Of a DNA stretch of 29,497 nt, positions 6,869 to 16,244 are shown piece after piece. Position numbers and translations under genes: made by a program. The stretch spans positions 1-29,497 of IMG/VR virus record IMGVR_UViG_3300000115_000121; one strand, 5' to 3'. Below the pieces are notes generated by a model that made no database searches, had not been told where the DNA came from, and saw nothing but the letters and a program-made list of their open reading frames with translations. How positions within the stretch are numbered: the first letter of the stretch is position 1; each line of letters starts with the position of its first letter. The DNA comes from a virus.

Positions 6869-9800
6869 GAGAATGTTACTGCACTAATTACCCAACCAAG
6901 TCCTCCATCAATGCTGTATGCTTGAGAGGTAGTAGTGAAGATGTCTCTACTCAAGGTTAGTTCGTTATCGTTATCTACACTATTTACTTTGGCATATGTG
7001 CCTGCTGTAGTATTTTCTACTACGTCTCCGATACTGACTGATGCAGTAAATGTAGCCCCAGAATCAACCAGTTTATTTGTTGTAGTGCTTGTATTAGTAC
7101 CTGATGTCCTATTAGCGTTAGGAGTAGGGGCGACCATCTTTAAGTATCCTCCATACGTATCTTCCCCGTCGTAGTCGTGTGTAGTAGTTGTAGCAGCTAG
7201 GGAGAATGCTTTAGATCCAAAGGACATATTTACACCTGTGGCAGTATTTGCATTAGCACTCCACCCTATCCACATTTTAGATACAGATGAATACGTCGAT
7301 CGACCAAACGTGTTAATGTTAGTTCCAGCCAATGCATTTAGGTTCCAGCTGCTAAAATCTCGGTTAAGGGCACAGTTCTCAAATGCGTAGCTTAAACTAG
7401 TGATTCTACTCATATCCCATCCAGACAAATCGGGATTGTTTCTATAACCCAATCCAGCCCCAGTAACTGCTGCCGAGTGCCACATGTCATTGGCTTTGTT
7501 TTCTACAGTTACAGTCAATCTGTCTACACTAATAGCTGTTATTTTACTTGCTCCTCTTTCATACCCTCCTGTTCTGAAAGACAAGTCTGCACCTACCGTC
7601 CAATTATCTGGGACAGCTGATCCGAAGGTTAATTGATTTGAAGACCCTGTATATCCTGTACAACCGATACGGGATTCACCTGGAAGAAGACTTGTACCCC
7701 CATTTCTCATGAAGAAAGCCATACTACCTGCAATACTACTTGTATTCCAGTTTTCAAGTCCAAGGTTCTCCCCAGCTCCGCGGGTATTGAAAGCACTATA
7801 AATGTTTACCAAATTTGTTGTGTTCCACCCAGACAAATCGCATAAATACATAGAATTGGTGCTAACGAACATGCCAGAAATACTAGTGGCAGCAAGACCT
7901 ACTGACCAAGCACTAACTGAATTTGCTAAGTTTTGACTTGATATACTACCCATGCTACTAAACATGTTCTTGAAGGTTATTACTGAAGAAACATCCCACC
8001 CGCTCAAGTCTTGGTCAAATGTTAGTATTTTTCCAGATCTGCTTTGAAAAAAATCGCTAAAGGTCGTCACGCTTGACGTATCCCACTGGCCTATTGCAGG
8101 GTTGTAATTTTGTGCACCTCTGAACATATAAGACATGTCAGTAACGTTGCTGGTATCCCAACTATTTAGATCCATATTAGGCTGAGGACTATTTGTAAAA
8201 TTAGAGTAAATATCACCAAAAAACATGCCATACATGTTTGTCACAGCACTTACATCCCAACTTCCTATAGGTTGGTCAAAGTTTCCAGCAAAACTAAACA
8301 TCTCTGACATATCAGTTACTAGACTAGTGTCCCAGCCTGAAATGTCTTGATTAAAGCAATGTGCACCTTCAAACATAGCTTGCATGCTAGTTACGTTACT
8401 AGTATCCCAGCATCCAATGTCTCTATTGAACTTGTGAGCATTATTAAACATCTCTAGCATAGTCGTAACATTACTAGTATACCAGCTGCTTACATCTCCG
8501 TTAAACCTAGACGCACTTTTAAATGTATACCTCATATCGGTAACATTAATAGTGTTAATTTTCTCCACTCCGTTACCAGTAAAGTGACTAGCGCCGTCAA
8601 AAGTTCTAAACAGTGACGTAATCCTATCAGAGATCTCTTCCAACCCACTAACATCTGTATTTACATGTCGGGGCACAACGTTCTTAAAAGTACTTATATC
8701 AGCTCCACCTCTTGCTTTTTGAACTCCCCCAGCTATAAAGAATGGTATGTACTCACCTATATTAGTGCGGGTATAGTTTGTAAATAAGTCACTTATAGTA
8801 GTGATTGTTGCCGATAATTTATACTTTCCAAAACTGCTAAATCCAGTGGTGCCGCCCCAAGCTCTCCAGAATAGCGTGTCAAACTGCCCAATTACATACG
8901 GAGTGTTTTTTGTCAGTTGATCAAAGCTTTCTCCTATATCAAATCTTGTTATACTTTCAGCCGCGTTATCTGCTAAGGTAATCGCTTTATTTATATCTTG
9001 AAGTGGTTCTTTCCCTTCTTTTATTGGTAGTCTATCTCCGCCGAAACTGTTAAGGCCAAGGGATCTTAGAATAGTGCAATCAAAATTAACATTTGGGAGA
9101 GCACCACTCCACGATGGAAGGTTCGTAATGTTAAACCCATTCATGGCTAACCTCCGAATCTGTATATAGCTACCTAACTTTAGAGTATCTATGTTGGATA
9201 CATACCCACTAAGAAATGGATCATCGCATTCTACTGGCTCATACGGGGTAAACCATTCGTCTAAGTCTTGGTTTGCCGCAAGTCCTGTGAGGTTTTTAAA
9301 CGGTGATATCAATATTCTTTCGAATGCACCACTGTTGCCTCTTGTAATATTTGGCGGTATAAGCATTCTTCCTTTAAACTCAGCTAAGCTTGTAGCGTCG
9401 CTAAATGTTTTTCCACTATATCTTACCTGATTACCTAATCTTATTTCTGTTACCTGAGTATTAGAAACAAAGTTTAATCCAGCACAAGGTCCAGTTATAG
9501 TTACGGTATATGTACCTGCTGTTGCATACGTATGAGTCCATATAGCATCTCCGTCCAAAACTTCTGTTATGGTTTCCCCATCTAGATTACCTATAACCCC
9601 AACTCCGCTTTGCGAAATTCCGCGAATTGAGTGAGCAAAAGAGGTCGAAGATGAATCACCCCAGTCAACAGTACCGAGCAAATACTTATTGAGAAGGTTG
9701 GTTCCGTCACTAAGCTTTATAGTAAACGTCTCATTAGCTGTGGTAGTGGTAATCACAAACTTGGTTGGGATAACAGCAACAGCAAGGCTGCACCCAACAC

Positions 9801-12663
9801 CTTCTATGTTTTTGTTTGTATTAAGCTGGTTAAACAATTCATCTTTAAATGAAGATGTAGTGTTCTCTATGGTTTGGCTCCAATACTCACCTGAAACTCC
9901 GCTAGGGAAAACGTCAGCTGGATTACTAACACCGTCGATTGGTGTAACCGTAGCCATATCTATAGCGTACCAACCTTCTGGGTTACCGTTGGCTTCTATT
10001 TTAGATGCATCCGCATTGAACTTATTGCTAAAGTACAGCCTTCGTACCCCCACGCCAGTATACTCAGACTGGCTAAAGCCATCGCCATCAAATCCTCTAG
10101 TGTAGTAGCTTTCAACGTGAGAAACCGTACCTGTAACGTCTTGAGTTACTGATCCTGTCTTAGCACTAGCTTGAGTGTTAAACTTACCAGTGTATATCGG
10201 ATCTCCATTTACCTGAAGCTCACCATTTACATTCAGTATGCCGTTATCAAACTCACCATACACAAGTGGAGTGGTAGTGTTGCTGTTAGCTATATAGAGT
10301 TTGTTGCTTTCTGTTGTAAGTTGCCCACCTGCGCTTCTCCCAATAAGCACATTAGAAGCTCCCGTAGTCAGAACTTTTCCAGCATTAGTTCCAAGAGCTG
10401 TGTTGTCGTCTCCTTCAACATAGCTCAACGCTTCGGCTCCAATACCTACGTTACTGCTTCCAGTTGCTGCAGCTGAGAATCCACCTGAAGCGTTCCCCAC
10501 AAACGTGCTGTTACCCCCAGCCATCATGCCGCCTCTCTGACCTATACCTACATTATTAGTTCCAGTAGCATTCATAAGTGCTCTGAACCCTACACCAACT
10601 GCACTGTAACCGTTCAATCCACCGCCTCCAGCTGCAAATCCTATCAGTACTGAAGTTCTAGTCCCTGCAGTATTAGCTGCAAGAGCACCGCTTCCGATAA
10701 TAACAGATTCGAAATATGCTCCAGTACCTCCAGCAGCATTTGTTCCTATAACTACATTATTATTAGCCGAACCTGTTCCAGAACCAACGTTGTAGCCCAT
10801 GTACACAGAGTAACTTGTGTTGCTACCCGCAAATCCAGAACCTATACGTACACTACTAGCGGCGCCCGCGCCAGTAAATATTCTAGCATCTCCAGTAACA
10901 CTAAGAGCCCAAGAGTTAGTTCCTGCTCCACTTACACTTAAGTCTCCATAAATAATTGCTCTAGGGTCAGAGAAATCCCCCCAAATAAGCGGGGTAGTGG
11001 TGTTTGAGTTTGATATGTAGAGTTTGTTAGAGCCTGTTTCGTTGTATCCAGCTTGATATCCTAAGAATATATTGCTGTTGCCTATCGACGTCCCTCCAGC
11101 ACTTTTTCCTATAATTACATTATTAGAAGCTTCTGCTGTAGTTGTAGATCCGCTTAAAGCTCCGTGACCAATTATTACGTTATTAGTAAGAGGACCATCT
11201 GCGTCATATGCAGCTCTGTAACCAATAAGTACATTATTGTCCGTCTGCCCTTGGGCCAGTTGAGCTGCATTTGTTCCTACAATTACGTTCTGGTCAAATA
11301 CTTCAGTTGCAAAGTTTTGGGTTTGAGATCCTGCGTTATGTCCGACAATGGTGTTAGAAGCACCCATTCTAGTTGGTTGCTCACCTATTTGAATGTTGCC
11401 TGAACCAGTTGCGTTTTGTCCTGCAAAACCTCCTATAAAGATCCCCCTCTGCACAGCTTGTGCCGCTGGGCCTATAGCAATACCATAGGTTGATCCTGTG
11501 ACCTGCGCACCTGAACCAATGGCTACTCCGTTAGCTTGTGTTACACTTGACCCATAGCCTACTGATACTGAAGTTGCTGCAGCAGATGCTGCATGTCCAA
11601 GAGTTACAGATCTAATCCCTGTGAATGATGCGTCATCTCCAATTACAATAGAAGAGAAGTCGTCTATTGTAGCATTTCTAGCAGTTCTATTACCAATGGC
11701 GATTCCTGGGCCCCCAGTAGTGTTTCCAGCTGCTTCGTGTCCAATAAAAGTTTTATACCCTGATCCTGTGAAAGCAGCTCCTGCTCCTTTACCAACCATT
11801 ACAGAGAAATCTCCTGCTGCTAACTCTCCCGCCTCTTTTCCTATAAAGGTGTTACCTCCTCCAGTATTTGTCCTACCAGCTCCATTTCCAATAAAGGTGT
11901 TGTAAGACTGAGTAGTAATGGCGTTTCCAGTCGAACTTCCTATAGCGATGTTCCCGATTCCAGTGCTTAAATTATAAAGAGCGTTTGATTCAAGTGCTAC
12001 GTTTCCACTAGCTGTAGTTATACTGCCAGAAGCAATGTTTCTTCCTATGAATACATTTCTCCCAGTTGGAGATGAATTTTCTGCTATGTTGGTTCCGATA
12101 GAAACAGACCCTTCCGCCCCAGATTTAACGCGTTTACCTACTGAAACAGTGGCTGAGCTAACAGTAGCAAATGCTTGATAACCAATGGCTATTCCTGCAG
12201 TAGCATTAAATGAAGTACTAATCCTCAATCCTGTAGCAGGATCTGCGAAGAGAATATCTCCTGTCTCTACCTTAATTCCAGACTGAGACTCTATTGTATA
12301 GTATGTAAAACTATCGTACTCAACTCTGAGTTTGTTAGCTACAGTAAGGTCGTAGCCAGAATTACTAGCTGTTCCAATACCTACATTACCTGCTTGGTAG
12401 GTGATACCGTTAGTGTCTTCATCCCATAGACCTTTTACTTCTGACCAGTTAGCTGCATCAGTCCACGTACCTCCTGTATAGATAAACGGGGTATCGGTAT
12501 CTTTCATGATAGCCAGATACCCTTCTGTGTGCAGATTAGAGTTCAGTGCATCTCTAGCAGCTGCATCAGCAAAAATACCTACACCCTTGACCTGCAAATC
12601 ATTCAGATCAACTGATGGTGCGTCAGGGTTATTGTTTAGCAGTATATCAGGAAACTTAGGCAT
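6865..12663 (-). CDS. giant tail fibre/adhesin with hexapeptide-like, PKD-like and BspA-like repeats
   Basis: This 1932-aa virion fibre is a likely receptor-binding protein. Domains in order: an N-terminal part (1-95) with the fibre pattern AARDAL...[13 protein letters not shown] and [11 protein letters not shown]; two blocks of IG-containing repeats (about 165-560 and 600-810; e.g. [17 protein letters not shown]), like the beta-roll head of trimeric adhesins; a mixed region (810-990); a PKD-like domain (about 990-1056, VDWGDSS and [15 protein letters not shown]); and a region of BspA-type leucine-rich repeats (DUF285; about 1345-1780) with a 25-residue unit of the form WDTSNVTxMxxMF. A short beta-type C-terminus follows. 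No S74 self-cleaving chaperone end is seen. The start lies one base after the 519-aa fibre gene's stop; the end overlaps the 91-aa gene by ATGA. The repeat types are recognised by motif only. Confidence 0.85.
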   Translation of the reverse strand: MPKFPDILLNNNPDAPSVDLNDLQVKGVGIFADAAARDALNSNLHTEGYLAIMKDTDTPFIYTGGTWTDAANWSEVKGLWDEDTNGITYQAGNVGIGTASNSGYDLTVANKLRVEYDSFTYYTIESQSGIKVETGDILFADPATGLRISTSFNATAGIAIGYQAFATVSSATVSVGKRVKSGAEGSVSIGTNIAENSSPTGRNVFIGRNIASGSITTASGNVALESNALYNLSTGIGNIAIGSSTGNAITTQSYNTFIGNGAGRTNTGGGNTFIGKEAGELAAGDFSVMVGKGAGAAFTGSGYKTFIGHEAAGNTTGGPGIAIGNRTARNATIDDFSSIVIGDDASFTGIRSVTLGHAASAAATSVSVGYGSSVTQANGVAIGSGAQVTGSTYGIAIGPAAQAVQRGIFIGGFAGQNATGSGNIQIGEQPTRMGASNTIVGHNAGSQTQNFATEVFDQNVIVGTNAAQLAQGQTDNNVLIGYRAAYDADGPLTNNVIIGHGALSGSTTTAEASNNVIIGKSAGGTSIGNSNIFLGYQAGYNETGSNKLYISNSNTTTPLIWGDFSDPRAIIYGDLSVSGAGTNSWALSVTGDARIFTGAGAASSVRIGSGFAGSNTSYSVYMGYNVGSGTGSANNNVVIGTNAAGGTGAYFESVIIGSGALAANTAGTRTSVLIGFAAGGGGLNGYSAVGVGFRALMNATGTNNVGIGQRGGMMAGGNSTFVGNASGGFSAAATGSSNVGIGAEALSYVEGDDNTALGTNAGKVLTTGASNVLIGRSAGGQLTTESNKLYIANSNTTTPLVYGEFDNGILNVNGELQVNGDPIYTGKFNTQASAKTGSVTQDVTGTVSHVESYYTRGFDGDGFSQSEYTGVGVRRLYFSNKFNADASKIEANGNPEGWYAIDMATVTPIDGVSNPADVFPSGVSGEYWSQTIENTTSSFKDELFNQLNTNKNIEGVGCSLAVAVIPTKFVITTTTANETFTIKLSDGTNLLNKYLLGTVDWGDSSSTSFAHSIRGISQSGVGVIGNLDGETITEVLDGDAIWTHTYATAGTYTVTITGPCAGLNFVSNTQVTEIRLGNQVRYSGKTFSDATSLAEFKGRMLIPPNITRGNSGAFERILISPFKNLTGLAANQDLDEWFTPYEPVECDDPFLSGYVSNIDTLKLGSYIQIRRLAMNGFNITNLPSWSGALPNVNFDCTILRSLGLNSFGGDRLPIKEGKEPLQDINKAITLADNAAESITRFDIGESFDQLTKNTPYVIGQFDTLFWRAWGGTTGFSSFGKYKLSATITTISDLFTNYTRTNIGEYIPFFIAGGVQKARGGADISTFKNVVPRHVNTDVSGLEEISDRITSLFRTFDGASHFTGNGVEKINTINVTDMRYTFKSASRFNGDVSSWYTSNVTTMLEMFNNAHKFNRDIGCWDTSNVTSMQAMFEGAHCFNQDISGWDTSLVTDMSEMFSFAGNFDQPIGSWDVSAVTNMYGMFFGDIYSNFTNSPQPNMDLNSWDTSNVTDMSYMFRGAQNYNPAIGQWDTSSVTTFSDFFQSRSGKILTFDQDLSGWDVSSVITFKNMFSSMGSISSQNLANSVSAWSVGLAATSISGMFVSTNSMYLCDLSGWNTTNLVNIYSAFNTRGAGENLGLENWNTSSIAGSMAFFMRNGGTSLLPGESRIGCTGYTGSSNQLTFGSAVPDNWTVGADLSFRTGGYERGASKITAISVDRLTVTVENKANDMWHSAAVTGAGLGYRNNPDLSGWDMSRITSLSYAFENCALNRDFSSWNLNALAGTNINTFGRSTYSSVSKMWIGWSANANTATGVNMSFGSKAFSLAATTTTHDYDGEDTYGGYLKMVAPTPNANRTSGTNTSTTTNKLVDSGATFTASVSIGDVVENTTAGTYAKVNSVDNDNELTLSRDIFTTTSQAYSIDGGLGWVISAVTFS
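7700..8620 (-). repeat. tandem BspA-like (DUF285) 25-residue repeats
   Basis: Within the 1932-aa fibre the units [48 protein letters not shown] and [16 protein letters not shown] recur about every 75 bases, sometimes with insertions. The pattern W-D-[TV]-S-x-V-T-x-M-x-x-M-F followed by F-N-x-D is the signature of BspA-type leucine-rich repeats known from surface proteins of Bacteroidota, mollicutes and some protists. A further unit ([16 protein letters not shown]) lies farther left near 7390-7440. The DNA copies are diverged, so the repeat is visible mainly in protein. Confidence 0.85.
10240..12170 (-). repeat. hexapeptide-like IG repeats in two modules with a shared end motif
   Basis: The encoded protein repeats motifs such as [33 protein letters not shown] and [10 protein letters not shown] every 12-25 residues. 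The region splits into two modules. Each ends with nearly the same block: [20 protein letters not shown] (about 10969-11036) and [20 protein letters not shown] (about 10248-10313), followed by a similar GDLSVSG/GELQVNG strand. This points to an internal duplication of a fibre-shaft unit. The fold is likely a trimeric beta-roll by analogy with trimeric autotransporter heads. Confidence 0.75.
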
Positions 12664-12664
12664 A

Positions 12665-14224
12665 TCAGAATTCTATATACACTTGCACGTTTTCTGCAAA
12701 TGCTTGAGTGAAGGGTGAACGATAAACTCTCATCGTGAGAGCCTCACTGAATTTGTTGGTCAGATTGAATGTACCGAGATCATCAAATACAATGTCTGTA
12801 CCTGCGCTACCACCTTGCTTGAGAGCAGTAAGTGCGCCAAGTGCTGAATCATACATGATGTATGTGTACTTGGTGTTGTTGTTCATTGTAGCTTTAGCTG
12901 ACAATGTGTAGCTAGACTCATTATTTCTAACCTTGTAGTATCCTGCAGATACTGCATAGTTATCGATTACATTTTGCAAATCAGCATCACTTGATCCGCT
13001 TGTGTAAGCTCCTGTGTCTGAAGTAAACAGTACTGGCTGTCCGAACGTTATAGCTCCAGCAGTGTAAGTTGCTGGAGAGCTAGGGCTACCATCGTACATC
13101 TTAACAGAGTAAGTGTAAGATGCACCAGTCGTCGGCGCTGCATTGTCTGCGTGCGAGAATGCATGTGTTGGGTTAGTTGGAGTTTCAGTATCTATAACTC
13201 CTCCTCTAAGAAGCTCTACACTAGTAAGGTCTACAAGTGGGGAGTTACGGTTAGTAGTAAAGGATACACTAGAATTAAAGTTACCTATCTCCCTGAAGTA
13301 ATTCGTCTCATTGTCTGCGTCACTAGATCCTGCGGTACGTCCAGGAACAAAGCTGCTAACTGTAGGAGCAGCGTAACTAATCTGATTAATAGAGTCAGAA
13401 GCTGAGTCAGATGTCCCGAAGTCGTCAGTGACATTGAGTGTGTAGTTCAGTGTGTAGTTAGTAAACCCAGTAAGTGTAAGCGGGTCAGAGATAGGAGTAC
13501 CGCTAACAGCAGTAGCTTCTATGACTGTAGGTGTACCGTTAAGTGTACGAGTTACTGTAGCTGTAGTCCAACTAGCTGAGAATGTAGGAGTTATAGTAGC
13601 ATTCAAACTAGTAGCATTGTACTGGAATGAGTTAGGTGAAGCATTAATACTCAGCACTTGCTCAGCAAGTACATTCTCTATAAAGTCAACTATACCTATT
13701 CCTCCTGCAGGCGGGGTAAATGTACCTGTACCTGTAAGTCTACCGAATGACAAATTCCCAAGCTCAAACGGCATAGGGTCTGTTATAGTAGCACCACCAC
13801 CACCACCACCTGCCCCAGCACCACCAAATGCTACGAGGAACTCACTAATAACTCCGGGGATAGGAATTTTGAGTACACTAGATATTACTTGGGGATCTGT
13901 GCCTGGAGTTAAAGACAATCCACCACCTGCAGCTACGTACAAAGAATCACCTACAGATACACCAGCTAGGCCTGACACAGTTACTTCTGCGTATCCACCT
14001 ATTATGATGTCCCCATCATTACCAGCTCTGATTACTGTAGAGGTAACACCTATACAAGGCATCTTATTAGGGTCAGAAGAATCTGCAGCTCCAAACTGTA
14101 GAATACCATTTTCGTTATTGACTATGTACACAGGAGTACCAGCCATCATATCTGCGCCTGATAGGTTCTGTCCATATAACCTATTGGTTTCTAGTCTATT
14201 ACTTCTAAGATTAAACTTACCCAT
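12665..14224 (-). CDS. virion fibre/decoration protein with DUF2190-like N-terminus and Ig-like part
   Basis: The 519-aa protein has three parts. Residues 1-130 form a beta domain with [38 protein letters not shown] and [15 protein letters not shown]. This is the layout of DUF2190-type capsid/fibre domains, in which PVY, GDxLYV and G-rich turns are typical. A Gly-rich linker ([14 protein letters not shown], about 133-147) follows. The rest is Thr/Ser/Asn-rich beta sequence with Ig-like segments ([29 protein letters not shown]). The C-terminal part ends in [15 protein letters not shown]. It lies between the 143-aa small protein gene (22 bases) and the 1932-aa fibre (1 base), so it may connect that fibre to the virion. 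The function is inferred from domains and context. Confidence 0.78.
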   Translation of the reverse strand: MGKFNLRSNRLETNRLYGQNLSGADMMAGTPVYIVNNENGILQFGAADSSDPNKMPCIGVTSTVIRAGNDGDIIIGGYAEVTVSGLAGVSVGDSLYVAAGGGLSLTPGTDPQVISSVLKIPIPGVISEFLVAFGGAGAGGGGGGATITDPMPFELGNLSFGRLTGTGTFTPPAGGIGIVDFIENVLAEQVLSINASPNSFQYNATSLNATITPTFSASWTTATVTRTLNGTPTVIEATAVSGTPISDPLTLTGFTNYTLNYTLNVTDDFGTSDSASDSINQISYAAPTVSSFVPGRTAGSSDADNETNYFREIGNFNSSVSFTTNRNSPLVDLTSVELLRGGVIDTETPTNPTHAFSHADNAAPTTGASYTYSVKMYDGSPSSPATYTAGAITFGQPVLFTSDTGAYTSGSSDADLQNVIDNYAVSAGYYKVRNNESSYTLSAKATMNNNTKYTYIMYDSALGALTALKQGGSAGTDIVFDDLGTFNLTNKFSEALTMRVYRSPFTQAFAENVQVYIEF

Positions 14225-14240
14225 TGCTTGCTATTTTAAA

Positions 14241-14254
14241 CAGGAGTTATCCTG
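14241..14254 (-). terminator. weak hairpin over a stop codon, possible terminator
   Basis: On the minus strand CAGGA-TAAC-TCCTG forms a 5-bp stem that includes the TAA stop of the 143-aa gene and is followed by TTTAAAAT. The stem is short and the U-run is broken, so it would give at most partial termination before the 519-aa fibre gene. Confidence 0.28.
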
Positions 14255-14678
14255 CGTGAATAAGCATATACTCTATGACTGTATCAGCTGTATCAGCAGT
14301 CAGGTATATGTCCGAGTTTGCGGAGTAAGGTAATACAACTGACTGACCTCCAGCAAGATGTCCGAGAGTAGCATCAGGAGTACCATCAGTATTACCGTCA
14401 AGCTTAATAGCTACAGAGTCAGTAAAGACTGTAGTACCTACGTTACTTGAGAAGTTCTTTATATAGATGTATGCAAGCTGAGATTCACCATTGTTAGTGT
14501 AATCACTTGCATCAATTAGCAATTGATCAGACGCTGGTATCTTAATCCTTGACAAACCTGTAGTCAAATCAAGTCCTGCAGTACCGTCTGAAGTCACAAT
14601 AAATGACGACGATATGTTGAACGGATCTGAGGTTATGTTGTTTGAAGAAATTACATTCTTCACTGTAGTAGTAGGCAT
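14247..14678 (-). CDS. small beta-rich virion-type protein, 143 aa
   Basis: The 143-aa protein is predicted to be a beta sandwich: NNITSDPFNISSSFIVTSDG, AYIYIKNFSS, a variable loop, then LAGGQSVVLPYSANSDIYL and a VIEYMLIHAG end. The pattern (Y-I-K-N, then L-x-x-G-x-x-x-x-x-P, then D-I, then V-x-E-Y) recurs in the 141-aa protein at 18150-18575, so the two look like paralogues. Proteins with this outline are common as minor structural or fibre-base proteins in marine phages, but I cannot name a family. There is no membrane segment. The start is two bases after the membrane/coiled-coil gene's stop, and it is followed by a fibre gene, which suggests a virion role. Confidence 0.7.
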   Translation of the reverse strand: MPTTTVKNVISSNNITSDPFNISSSFIVTSDGTAGLDLTTGLSRIKIPASDQLLIDASDYTNNGESQLAYIYIKNFSSNVGTTVFTDSVAIKLDGNTDGTPDATLGHLAGGQSVVLPYSANSDIYLTADTADTVIEYMLIHAG

Positions 14679-14680
14679 GA

Positions 14681-14896
14681 TTACGTATCTATTTGTTTAC
14701 GAGCTAGAAGGAGTTTAATCTCAGCTATGTCTGAAGCTAGTTGCTTTAGTATAGTGTTATTCTCATCATCTTTTAACTCTAGTGTTTTGACTCTACTTTT
14801 CAATGAAGCATAGTCATTCTGATGCTTTATCCAAGTACCTATGAGTGCCCCCGCAACCATTAAAAACTCAAAGTGTGTAATATTATCTGGAATCAT
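14681..14896 (-). CDS. small membrane/coiled-coil protein, 71 aa
   Basis: Starting at the second Met (MIPDNITHFEF) gives 71 residues and an exact ATGA overlap with the preceding gene, the usual arrangement in this operon; an ATG six bases upstream (14902) is the alternative. The protein has one predicted membrane segment (FEFLMVAGALIGTWI, about 9-24) and a coiled coil (KSRVKTLELKDDENNTILKQ and on) ending in EIKLLLARKQIDT. The topology matches the 80-aa protein at 17486-17728, and both share a G..xGTW motif in the membrane part. Small proteins like this can be holin partners, inner-membrane spanins or tail-associated membrane proteins. No endolysin is next to it, so its role is open. Confidence 0.68.
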   Translation of the reverse strand: MIPDNITHFEFLMVAGALIGTWIKHQNDYASLKSRVKTLELKDDENNTILKQLASDIAEIKLLLARKQIDT

Positions 14897-15282
14897 GAGC
14901 ATCTACACTTCCATTTACGAAGCGCTTTATTAATTCTTGAGTCAGGATCTCTTTGACCCTCTTTTCCTGTTTTCTTTTTCTTCATCCCACACATGCGTGA
15001 GCAGAAAGACTTCTTCCTACTCCCACCTTCAGGCTGCGGAGCTTGAAGGTTAGAGCCAGGATTCTCACGCTCATAAGACTTACGACCTCTTTCGTTCAGT
15101 CCTCCACTAGGATTCTTCCCAGATTTACGAGTCCATGCCCCAGTCCTAGCTTGAGATCTTTTAATGTTCTCTTCTGTAGGTGCTCCTTTGTCACCTTTAC
15201 TGCGCATCTGTTCTCCTGAACCTCTTGCGATTCTTTTACGCTTAGCATGTATGTTTGCCCACAGGCCTGGTTTCTTAGCCAT
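14893..15282 (-). CDS. basic small phage protein of the MAKKPGLWANIHAKR / SFCxRMxGM type
   Basis: The real start is most likely the ATG at 15282, giving 129 aa beginning MAKKPGLWANIHAKRKRIAR. A longer reading from 15363 would run 77 bases into the ring gene without need, while 15282 lies 4 bases after its stop. I recognise this protein type from many marine phages: a basic N-terminus with GAPTEENIKRSQ, then GGLNERGRKSYERENPGSNL, then KKSFCSRMCGMKKK and an ending DPDSRINKALRKWKC (related to what is annotated as DUF6321; name from memory). It is rich in Lys/Arg/Gly and probably disordered. The function is unknown; conservation next to structural genes suggests a virion or DNA-linked role. Four Cys (two in SFCSRMC, two in CRC) are present. 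Confidence 0.8.
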   Translation of the reverse strand: MAKKPGLWANIHAKRKRIARGSGEQMRSKGDKGAPTEENIKRSQARTGAWTRKSGKNPSGGLNERGRKSYERENPGSNLQAPQPEGGSRKKSFCSRMCGMKKKKTGKEGQRDPDSRINKALRKWKCRCS

Positions 15283-15286
15283 TGAT

Positions 15287-15964
15287 TTACTGTATAGGAG
15301 TTTTGTCTTGCTGTTTATCGTTCTCTGTGTCAGGGAATGAACCTGCCAGCATCCTAAGTTCACCTGCTATTATACCCTGGTTTATCTGAGCTACCATATC
15401 CGCGGGTAGTGGGTACGGAGATTGGGGATCATAACAAGGACCATCATTACAGGTATTAAAGTTAAATACCTCTTCAGGGTCCTCGAATACTCCCCTAACA
15501 TTTATAGCTTCTAAACCTTTAGGTCTATACACGTAAATATACTCATCAATTACGTAATATTTAGTATTACCTTTTGTGTATTTATCGTACTCCAAGTATT
15601 CTACCTCATAAGGCTCTACTCTTGGGATAGTACCTGTGCCATCAGGTTTACCTATGAAAGTAAATGCATCTTTAAAGTTGAAGCGTATCGTGCGAGGAAG
15701 TTTATCTACTGTCCTGTATACTACACAAGTAGGAGGTAGGTCACAGCACTTAGAAGCATCTACCTGCTTGATCTTCAGACATCCAAGGTCTTGCTCTATT
15801 GTTTTTGATACATACCCATTACGGTTGTAATCCCTGCGAATAAACATCGCACGGTAATGCTTGATGTTGAACTTTATCTGACTAAGAGATATGTTCTCAT
15901 CATTACTACTCCGTCCCCCGCGTACCAGGTTTAGTAGGTTGTATGCTATTTCATCCAGCGTCAT
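15287..15964 (-). CDS. crAss-like ring/tail adaptor protein, 225 aa
   Basis: The 225-aa protein starts MTLDEIAYNLLNLVRGGRSS, followed by ISLSQIKFNIKHYRAMFIRR and DYNRNGYVSKTIEQDLGC. I recognise this N-terminal block as a hallmark of a ring-type tail protein of crAss-like phages, related in role to tail tubular/adaptor proteins that sit under the portal. The middle is beta-rich with paired Cys (CCDLPPTC), and near the C-terminus comes PLPADMVAQINQGIIAGELR, the helix that ends this family. Length is in the usual range for such proteins. The start overlaps the acidic 97-aa gene by 14 bases. The assignment to a ring is by family recognition; which ring is not resolved. Confidence 0.82.
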   Translation of the reverse strand: MTLDEIAYNLLNLVRGGRSSNDENISLSQIKFNIKHYRAMFIRRDYNRNGYVSKTIEQDLGCLKIKQVDASKCCDLPPTCVVYRTVDKLPRTIRFNFKDAFTFIGKPDGTGTIPRVEPYEVEYLEYDKYTKGNTKYYVIDEYIYVYRPKGLEAINVRGVFEDPEEVFNFNTCNDGPCYDPQSPYPLPADMVAQINQGIIAGELRMLAGSFPDTENDKQQDKTPIQ

Positions 15965-16244
15965 CTAGCCTTGTTTTAATCTTCACGATTTCAGAGCACT
16001 TCTCGTACTCTTCTGCATCTTCGAAGTATTGTATCATATCATCTGCAACCATCATGAAAGTATCTGGGACACTAGGATCGAAGGGAAGAAAGATCATATC
16101 CTCAGCTTCATCAAGGAGTTCCTGCACAGATAGTTCACCTGTGATTACCTTGTAAGCATTGCGGTATGCTTCATCCAATATCTCTATCTCTTCTTCCAAA
16201 GAGGTTACGAGATCTTCGTCTTCTGTATCGTCAAATTCTAACAT
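15951..16244 (-). CDS. small acidic helical protein, 97 aa
   Basis: I choose the ATG at 16244, giving MLEFDDTEDEDLVTSLEEEI and a 14-base overlap with the metallophosphoesterase gene. An upstream ATG at 16391 would force a 161-base overlap, and its extra residues look unlike protein. The protein is strongly acidic and helical, with a central FLPFDPSVPDTFMMVADDMI and a C-terminal helix EYEKCSEIVKIKTRLDDAG. The short helices and the conserved-looking YF..AEEYEKCSEI end resemble small acidic proteins I associate with crAss-like phages. Its function is unknown; the acidity would suit binding to basic partners. It is followed at once by the ring protein, so co-translation is likely. Confidence 0.7.
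   Translation of the reverse strand: MLEFDDTEDEDLVTSLEEEIEILDEAYRNAYKVITGELSVQELLDEAEDMIFLPFDPSVPDTFMMVADDMIQYFEDAEEYEKCSEIVKIKTRLDDAG

Noticed and set aside
7700-8620. CRISPR-like spaced repeats at DNA level
   Set aside because: The 75-base period is the codon pattern of the BspA-like protein repeats. The copies are diverged and there are no cas genes.
13521-14333. A 270-codon open frame on the plus strand
   Set aside because: It lies fully antisense to the 519-aa fibre and part of the 143-aa gene, whose protein sequences make sense. The plus-strand product is a Val/Pro-rich mirror of their codon use.
15283-15363. N-terminal extension of the MAKKPGLWANIHAKR protein
   Set aside because: The extra 27 residues come from inside the ring gene. 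The internal Met matches the family start and lies 4 bases after the ring stop.
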